48,884 nucleotides of DNA from the NCBI GenBank assembly GCA_900696515.1, contig CAADGK010000076.1, positions 1-48,884 of the forward strand, read 5' to 3'. Position numbers and translations under genes: made by a program. The notes beneath the pieces are model-generated. The model was not told the origin of the DNA. It did not search any database and saw only the letters and a list, made by a program, of their open reading frames with translations. How positions within the stretch are numbered: position 1 is the stretch's first letter; each line of letters starts with the position of its first letter. Shown one piece after another: positions 42,911 through 48,884 of this stretch. This stretch comes from an uncultured Nitrosospira sp. Lineage in GTDB: Bacteria; Nitrospirota; Nitrospiria; Nitrospirales; Nitrospiraceae.

Positions 42911-43666
42911 GAGAGTCTTTCGTCTTCGCTTTTTTCGCGCCGCGTTTGTGCGGCGCTTTGGAGTTGTCCTTGGTCTGCTTTGCGGCCCGCCTATGCCGAG
43001 CGAGCTCCTCGCATTGGGTGGCGATGCGTTTTAGCAACTCGGCGGCGGGCTCGTCCTTTTCGGGTCTTGCAGGACGAGTTGACCGGTGAAGGCGTGGCGG
43101 AGGATGGATTGGCGCAATGCCTGTGCGCCCTTCAGCTTCGCTTCGAGGTCTGCTTCGAGATGCTCGATGACTGAGAGTTGGTCTTCGACGGCTTCGACTA
43201 TCTGATCAATCTCGGCGAGTTGAGGAAGCGGAATTGTGAGCGACTTGATCTTGCCCTGAAAAATGTTGGCCTGAGCGGTTTGAGTTTTCTTGCGAGAGAT
43301 TTCTTCTTGAAGCCGAGGCGATTGGAGAACGAGGGAGAGGTGTTTACCGATGGACAGCACTGGCTTTAGAACGGCTACGCTCCGAACGAGAGTGAATGTC
43401 AGCCCAATCGGAGCGGTTGTCGAACGGCCAACAGTACCTGAACAAGAGAGAAGCACATCGCCAGGTTCGATGATCAGCCGTCGGGCGATTCTCTGGCATT
43501 CTTTCTCAGAAACATAATCGACTTCAGTAAAATCCAATTTTCCATTCAGTACGTTTCTCGCAGAAAGCTGGAGGACACCTGATTCGCACCTTGCAGGTGT
43601 GATGTGCTCACCGTCGGTAATCTGCGTACAGAGCTCCTCACAGCTCGCTTGGGCACCTGACCCCAA
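42903..43666 (-). pseudogene. hsdS: Type I specificity subunit HsdS, N-terminally truncated and frameshifted
   Basis: The remaining part is one target-recognition domain (E-L-C-T-Q-I-T-D-G-E-H-I-T-P; P-G-D-V-L-L-S-C-S-G-T-V-G) plus one conserved coiled coil (Q-L-S-V-I-E-H-L-E-A-D-L-E-A-K-L). Normal HsdS is over 400 residues with two of each; the first half is missing. At about 43055 a frameshift after Q-D-P-K turns the usual D-E-P-A-A-E-L-L-K-R-I into an early stop; in the next frame this tail runs on to the hsdM start. Defect is therefore double. Confidence 0.8.
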
Positions 43667-44255
43667 GTGAGTTTGTCGCGCAACGTCAGGGACAACAGAC
43701 CCTCGACGAAGCCCTCTGTACTAGTTAAGAGTTGTCTCGAAAGGGGAGAAACGTCATACTTTCGTATCGGAGTTGATACATGCCTGTATCCGATGGGATA
43801 CCTTTAGGCGAGTCATTGCACCATAATGGTACTTGCAGATTGCTATATCAACCTTCTTAGCGTTCTGATACTTCAATCCGTTATGGTGCGCCTTGCTGAG
43901 CAGTTTAAAGTGGTTGAATCCTGTGCACAGGTTCCATTTCCAAGAAAAGTCCACGTTTTACGAAATGCTTGTAACGGGTCACAACGAAAGAGGCTTCCGC
44001 GGTCTTTGATAACTACCCTTCTCCGCATCCCTCGGCCCATATCTTGCCTTAACCTTCTTCATGCCGCGCTCTTTCGAAATTTGGATGGTAGGGGAGACAA
44101 CACTGTGCTTGACTCACTATTCTGTAGATAAACCCATCCCGTCTTGCATGGACCACTTCCGTTACCATAGCTCCGTCCCCAATCTAGTTCTCCCTCTTTG
44201 ACTTAGGACCGGCAGTCGACCTTCGAAGAGCCCTGTTCAACCTGGAGGCGTTGCT
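43667..44255. other. Gap between HsdS remnant and the two-gene unit, no gene seen
   Basis: No reading frame I can support; a short minus-strand frame (43754-43954) has some coding look but no recognisable family. The expected start of hsdS is absent. A promoter for the next gene should be near 44200. Confidence 0.35.
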
Positions 44256-45560
44256 ATGGAGCTGCGGGATATCACGAGCGAATACCCCCTTCTTAGGTCG
44301 TACAAGTCGGTCTTCGTCGATAATCAGAAGCATGAACTTCTGAACATCTATCATGCGCATCGCCGGCGGTTTCCAATTTTCACAGACCGTGTATTTGCGG
44401 CAAAGAGCAGCTCGCCGCTGGGGCTCCTGAACTACAAAACTCGCGAAAGCTTGGAAGACGAAGATCCCGGGAGAATCTTCATACTGGAGCGCACGGACAA
44501 TCACGCTGACGCGAGCCGAACCAGGCTCTTTTTTGTCTGGGTCTCTTCGAGGCTAGCCACCCAATTCCGCAATACTGCGACCAATGCGCTACACGTTAAG
44601 GTCAGCGTGATATTTCACCCCTACCCAAGAAAGTACCCTAGGTACTGGGACGGCGACATCGATCCGCCGAGCGACAGGAATTACTTGGAACTGGGTGCGA
44701 GATATCTCTGCAAAGAAAAGTACTCCGTTACTCAGCACTTTTGTGCAATCCGACCGTCTAAGACGCCAGGCGGGACAGACGGCCTCGACGACAAGAAAAG
44801 TCCCTTTGCCGGGATGGTCGTGGTGCCTGTTTCCAGCCCCGCCTCGTTCTTCAGCCTGGCTGACCCCAGGGAGCTCCAGGAAGCTTTAGAGCAGATCACG
44901 AAACGCTGCTTCGAGGGGGTAACGTCCAAGCTAACTTCAGCGAACACTGTCGCCCTAGATCGGGTGGCCGTCTCCGGTTACAGCCGTAGCGGGGCAGTGC
45001 TTCGCAGGCTTTTGGACAACACGAGAGCTAACGAGCCGTTTATGCATAATATATTGAAGGAATTCTATGCCTTCGATGTGATGGTCGACGAGAAAGACGA
45101 AAAGGAGAGAATCACAAAGACCAAGCAGCAGGGGTATATGGAGCTCTGGACGAGACTCAAGGCATGGCAGGGAGACGATTCGGACAAAAAGATTCGGTTG
45201 TACAGCGCCGAGCCAGTGACAGTCAGCGGCGTCTATACGGAGCTACAAGACCACCTCAAGCGTTATGGCGGCGGTTATCACAACAAAGCCGTTGGATTCA
45301 GCGCTTTTAACAAGTCCCCGAAATCTGACGGCTCGGGCGTGTACCAGGATCTCAGCGACGGGTATGAAATCTATTCAACGGACAATTCCCGGTTACTAGT
45401 CGTATTACCATCCGGGAACGCTCTCGTCTATATTTCCGACGAGAACCTCCGGAATGCTGCTGGGTTTCCACTAGGCGGAGATTATGAGCCTGACCTCCAG
45501 GGCCATAGCTGGTTCATCTCGCGGCTCCAGTCTCATGCCTTGTTCCACAGCGGTTTCTGA
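44256..45560 (+). CDS. Hypothetical protein with alpha/beta-hydrolase-like nucleophile motif
   Basis: A 434-residue cytosolic-looking protein after GGAGGC. R-V-A-V-S-G-Y-S-R-S-G-A-V-L-R-R-L-L matches a strand, the nucleophile elbow G-x-S-x-G (Ser243) and helix of serine hydrolases. Y-A-F-D-V-M-V-D (about residue 270-280) could supply the Asp and G-H-S-W-F (near residue 420) the His, in the correct order. No signal peptide or membrane segment. No specific family recognised. It precedes the 924-residue gene by 50 bp in the same direction, so they probably form one unit. Confidence 0.65.
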   Translation: MELRDITSEYPLLRSYKSVFVDNQKHELLNIYHAHRRRFPIFTDRVFAAKSSSPLGLLNYKTRESLEDEDPGRIFILERTDNHADASRTRLFFVWVSSRLATQFRNTATNALHVKVSVIFHPYPRKYPRYWDGDIDPPSDRNYLELGARYLCKEKYSVTQHFCAIRPSKTPGGTDGLDDKKSPFAGMVVVPVSSPASFFSLADPRELQEALEQITKRCFEGVTSKLTSANTVALDRVAVSGYSRSGAVLRRLLDNTRANEPFMHNILKEFYAFDVMVDEKDEKERITKTKQQGYMELWTRLKAWQGDDSDKKIRLYSAEPVTVSGVYTELQDHLKRYGGGYHNKAVGFSAFNKSPKSDGSGVYQDLSDGYEIYSTDNSRLLVVLPSGNALVYISDENLRNAAGFPLGGDYEPDLQGHSWFISRLQSHALFHSGF

Positions 45561-45610
45561 TCGCACGCTTTTTTGATGACCGACTAAATTCAAGCTAGCG
45601 GAGGAAACTC

Positions 45611-48385
45611 ATGAAAATTGATATGACGAAATTCAAGAGGTCACTGCCTTATTCGAGCGAGCTACTAGGCATTTACCAGCCGCTGCTCGGATGGAAATCC
45701 AAACGCATCGTCAAGCGAATCAGGGTCGGCCTCCAGTCGTTTAATCCGCTGATTGTCGGCATCGCATCGAAGATGACCCCGTCAGTCGAAGTGAACCATA
45801 AGAACGATCCGAGGGAATTCGAGCTGAACCGCATTGGAATCGCATCAATGCGCGAGGAAAAGGGCGCCTACGTCAACGCCACGATCGCTAGTTTCGTGAC
45901 GCGCGCTATCGCAGGACGACTCACCTCTCGCTCGCTAGATTCGAACAACGATGCAATCTGGGCGAAACTGGCATCCAAAGACGCGCTAACCGAAATCCTG
46001 GACGAGGTTAAGGGAGACCCCGGCCTACGATCCAGCGTTATCGATTATGTAAACCAGAACCAAATCTCAGCTAGCGATCTGGCTGGGCGCGACTTCCTGC
46101 TGAACAGGGAAAGCGTCGTGGCCGGTACACTCAACTATCTATTCGAGCACAAGATGTTCACTCAACTGAGACAATTATTCCAAATGCCTGCGCCCCAGAT
46201 CGAGCTCGATGCGCTCGCTGAGCTAAAGCGATTCATTGACCCGATGGAAACTTTCGATCCGAAGACGGACATTGATCGCGTAGCACTGTCACCGGTGGGT
46301 ATGGTCCACCTGTTTCGACAGTACTTTTTTGAGTTCGACACGTTTCTCGGCACACCAGTTCAGCATATCTGGCTCAGCCCCGACTCGTCGCTTGAGTTGA
46401 TCGAGATCAGCACTCGCAAGACCACGGTCGAGCGCTCCGCGGAAACCGCGTTCGAGTCCATCGTCAAGACCGAGAAGTCGCGAACAGAACAGGACGACCT
46501 CTCGGATGCCATCAAAGAGGATAACCAAAACAACACCAAGTTCGGCGCCAGTCTTTCAGCCGGCGCGTCTGGTGGGATGACGACGCCCGTGTACAGCATG
46601 ACCGCGCATGCAGAGGCGACGGCCAGCTACGGAATCGACAACACAACTAAGACTTCCAAGGAAAGTGCGCACAAGCAGATGCGCCTCCAGAGCGACAAGA
46701 TTTCGAGCGAGATCAAGAAAAACTACAAGACGACGTTCAAGACCGTCACTGAAGTCACCGACACCAGCAGCAAGCGGTATCTGCTTAAGAACGGCACCAA
46801 GGACTTGAAGAACTACGAGCTGCGCCGGAAGATGCGGCAGGTGGGTGTACAGGTCCAGGATATTGGCACGCAGCTCTGCTGGCAGACCTATGTGGATCTT
46901 CCGGGTAAGCACCTGGGCCTCAGCAATCTCGTGCACATCGCCCAGCCGCCGGACTATTCCAGTCTACACGCACCCGACCCCATATTGGCTCCGGATCCGA
47001 TCGAGAAAGACTTGACCATCCAATTGCCGTTCCAGAGCTTCCACGGGGACAATGACACCAACGCTCACTACGTCGAAGATGGGCCGGGATCCGAGCATGG
47101 CCACCCGGACGGCGGCGACATAAACGACAAGATCACCATCAATTACAAGGGCTACAAGGCGCCGGACATCCCTAATTTTACCCTACAGGACGTTCGCTTC
47201 ATGGCGGTCCTAGAGAACAAGCAGGCGGTTCCCGAGTTCAAGACCACAGGACCTAACGCATTTGACATCCACCTGCGGTCAGTCAACTACGATGGCGACT
47301 CCATCAGCATCCAGGTGAAGTTGGTCTATGTCCCCGAAAAAGGCATCTTGGACAAGATCGCCATCGCCAATCAGACAAATGCCGACAAGATCGACGCGGA
47401 AAAGAAGCTGCTGGCGAAGCAGACGTTGCTGAAGGAAGCCCGTGACAGGGTCAAGGTGGCCAGTAGCATCCAACCGCGCAGGTTCGAGGAGTTGAGGGAA
47501 GAAGAGCGGATCATTGTATACCGCGAGTTGATCCGAGACCTGCTCAACGTGGGCGTACTCTTGGACAATCCACAGGTGCGCCATGTGATGGCGGAATTGA
47601 TTAGCTCCATGTTTGACGTGGACAAGATGCTGTATTTCGTGGCTCCCGACTGGTGGGTGCCCAGACAGACGGTGAACCGACAGAACATCGGAGGGACGCC
47701 CAACAAGGTGTTCACATCGGACGACATAGTGACGTGGGGCGCGGCCGACAACAACTACCGCAAGAACTACTATATCACCGAGGATTCGGCCCCAGCTAGG
47801 TTTGGTAGTTCCATCGGCTGGATTCTCCAGCTCGATGGCGATAACCTGCGCAACGCGTTCCTGAACGCGCCGTGGGTGAAGGCGGTCATTCCAATTCGTG
47901 CCGGCAAGGAGCTGGCCGCACTGAACTGGCTTTCGCATGCGTCGGTCGAGGGATCCGACAGTCTTGACGCCCGCTATCAGGAGTCAAGCGACGCGGAGGC
48001 TAACGACATCGTCGCCTTCCTGGAGAGTTCCCCATGGCCAGACGGCGCCGACAAAGACCGCTACACCAACTTCGCCAGCAAGGTCGCAACGGATCCCTCG
48101 TTCTTTATCACCATCCGCGACGCCCTCAAGTATCTGGCGTTGAAAATCAAGATTAAGAACCTTGAGACGATGGAAGTGCGCACAGAGACGGTTGATGGAG
48201 AAGTCCAAAGTTACCTCCCGACGGAGAAGGTCTTCGAGCATGGCTTTTACCCTCTCCAGGGAAGCTTCAAGGCCGAGGGCAGTATACCGTTTGAAATCTT
48301 CGATCAGTGGGTGGAAATTCTGCCGACAGACCAAGTGGTGGCCGTGGAGGTAAGCTACGATCCGAAGACGGGAATTCAACTCTGA
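45611..48385 (+). CDS. Large protein of unknown function (924 residues)
   Basis: GCGGAGG precedes ATG. No signal peptide or membrane segment is seen. Visible features: an early basic region (G-W-K-S-K-R-I-V-K-R-I-R-V); about residues 275-400, a Thr/Ser/Lys-rich helical segment (T-T-V-E-R-S-A-E-T-A-F-E-S-I-V-K; S-S-E-I-K-K-N-Y-K-T-T-F-K) interrupted by a Gly/Ala-rich loop; M-R-Q-V-G-V-Q-V-Q-D-I-G-T-Q-L-C-W-Q; an Asp/His-rich loop near 490; a coiled-coil-like segment near 590-620 (N-A-D-K-I-D-A-E-K-K-L-L); and a Trp-rich part near 675. I do not recognise a family. Its size and neighbour suggest a structural or effector protein partnering the hydrolase-like gene; this is inference. Confidence 0.75.
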   Translation: MKIDMTKFKRSLPYSSELLGIYQPLLGWKSKRIVKRIRVGLQSFNPLIVGIASKMTPSVEVNHKNDPREFELNRIGIASMREEKGAYVNATIASFVTRAIAGRLTSRSLDSNNDAIWAKLASKDALTEILDEVKGDPGLRSSVIDYVNQNQISASDLAGRDFLLNRESVVAGTLNYLFEHKMFTQLRQLFQMPAPQIELDALAELKRFIDPMETFDPKTDIDRVALSPVGMVHLFRQYFFEFDTFLGTPVQHIWLSPDSSLELIEISTRKTTVERSAETAFESIVKTEKSRTEQDDLSDAIKEDNQNNTKFGASLSAGASGGMTTPVYSMTAHAEATASYGIDNTTKTSKESAHKQMRLQSDKISSEIKKNYKTTFKTVTEVTDTSSKRYLLKNGTKDLKNYELRRKMRQVGVQVQDIGTQLCWQTYVDLPGKHLGLSNLVHIAQPPDYSSLHAPDPILAPDPIEKDLTIQLPFQSFHGDNDTNAHYVEDGPGSEHGHPDGGDINDKITINYKGYKAPDIPNFTLQDVRFMAVLENKQAVPEFKTTGPNAFDIHLRSVNYDGDSISIQVKLVYVPEKGILDKIAIANQTNADKIDAEKKLLAKQTLLKEARDRVKVASSIQPRRFEELREEERIIVYRELIRDLLNVGVLLDNPQVRHVMAELISSMFDVDKMLYFVAPDWWVPRQTVNRQNIGGTPNKVFTSDDIVTWGAADNNYRKNYYITEDSAPARFGSSIGWILQLDGDNLRNAFLNAPWVKAVIPIRAGKELAALNWLSHASVEGSDSLDARYQESSDAEANDIVAFLESSPWPDGADKDRYTNFASKVATDPSFFITIRDALKYLALKIKIKNLETMEVRTETVDGEVQSYLPTEKVFEHGFYPLQGSFKAEGSIPFEIFDQWVEILPTDQVVAVEVSYDPKTGIQL

Positions 48386-48762
48386 CGGTTGCTCGAACCT
48401 GTCGGGTGCTATATCGCACAGCCGTGGCGCGCGTCGATTCGCTGAATCACCTTTGGCCAGTGAACGGAGGCTGCTGGTCCTCGGCCACGGATACGCGCGG
48501 ATTCACCGTTCTGCCGGACCAATTGGCGATCCTGACTGTATCCATCGACCAACCCAAGAGGATTCTTGGATACAAATCCAGCAGTATGCAGAGGGACAAC
48601 CAGTTTTCCGCGGTGTGAATGAATGTAGGTGATGTTGGTCATCCATGTGGTACTGAGCACTGGCGTGAAGCCCGCGCGACGCACCCGATTTTGCTCGGAC
48701 CGCCTATAAACCGCCTATGGAATGGGGAAACCGAAAAGGTTATGAGGGAAGTGATTGAAAAT
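48386..48762. other. Intergenic region before tRNA-Gly
   Basis: No supported gene or clear terminator. It may include the right edge of the accessory region, as tRNA genes are common integration points; no copy of the tRNA end was found elsewhere in the window. Confidence 0.35.
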
Positions 48763-48837
48763 TGGAGCGGGAAACGGGATTTGAACCCGCGACCCTCGCC
48801 TTGGCAAGGCGATGCTCTACCACTGAGCTATTCCCGC
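48763..48837 (-). tRNA. tRNA-Gly (anticodon GCC)
   Basis: On the minus strand the 75-nt gene has acceptor GCGGGAA pairing with TTCCCGC, a D arm GCTC/GAGC, an anticodon arm TCGCC-TTGCCAA-GGCGA with anticodon GCC, a T arm GCGGG-TTCAAAT-CCCGT (one G-T pair) and an encoded CCA end. All arms fold perfectly, so it is functional. Confidence 0.97.
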
Positions 48838-48884
48838 GTCCGACCGCCAGAAGAAGCGGGATTCTACCGACCAGATGTAAAGAC

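Noticed and set aside
1-48884. CRISPR array or rRNA genes
   Set aside because: No regularly spaced direct repeats and no rRNA-like sequence were seen.

Overview
The window is about 49 kb of bacterial chromosome with moderately high G+C. Gene style and content (arsenosugar-type arsenic genes, DsrE-like proteins, YHS and PilZ proteins, S1/P1 nuclease) suggest a Nitrospira-like member of the Nitrospirota. That assignment is an inference from gene content; there is no rRNA or marker gene here to prove it. The only complete RNA gene is a tRNA-Gly(GCC) at the right edge.

Region 1 (1-4.9 kb) is chromosomal stress and redox functions. A minus-strand operon reads TetR regulator, short-chain dehydrogenase, exported YHS protein, tautomerase; two GGACCG-type palindromes look like TetR operators. 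Two decayed plus-strand genes follow (a DsrE-family gene and a small membrane gene, each with premature stops). Then comes a tightly overlapped MerR / carboxymuconolactone-decarboxylase-like / exported DsrE-like operon.

Region 2 (4.9-8.5 kb) is an arsenic cluster: ArsM-type arsenite methyltransferase with a C-terminal extension, ArsS-type radical SAM enzyme and a PiT phosphate transporter. Together they fit arsenic methylation and arsenosugar-type detoxification coupled to phosphate uptake.

Region 3 (8.5-22 kb) mixes live genes and debris. Intact genes are two lipoproteins, an MFS transporter, an S1/P1 nuclease, a zinc ribbon protein, two unknown genes (one with a HEPN-like motif), a STAS protein, an AlbA/Schlafen-type ATP-binding regulator and a lone receiver domain. 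Around them lie a truncated nuclease copy, a second nuclease tail, an ATP-binding protein tail and an IS3 remnant.

Region 4 (22-30.9 kb) holds a large patatin phospholipase fused to a lectin-like beta-propeller, an inactivated IS1182-family element with terminal repeats and CTAG flanks, three PilZ-type proteins, and a small family of related unknown proteins (two intact, one broken).

Region 5 (31.2-36.8 kb) looks like an integrated plasmid- or phage-like element: excisionase-type HTH, DnaB/RepA-like ATPase, large HTH protein, a tyrosine recombinase homologue lacking key catalytic residues, an intact tyrosine integrase, and a fragment of tRNA-Thr sequence right after it.

Region 6 (37.6-43.7 kb) starts with a second HTH/integrase pair followed by a wrecked type I restriction-modification locus. 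hsdM is split by an IS1-family element with perfect 18-bp ends, a 9-bp target duplication and four passenger genes; hsdS has lost its N-terminal half and is frameshifted; hsdR is absent. Region 7 (44.2-48.4 kb) is an unrecognised two-gene unit, a possible serine hydrolase plus a 924-residue protein, ending near tRNA-Gly. This pair and the IS1 element with passengers are the best candidates for something new.
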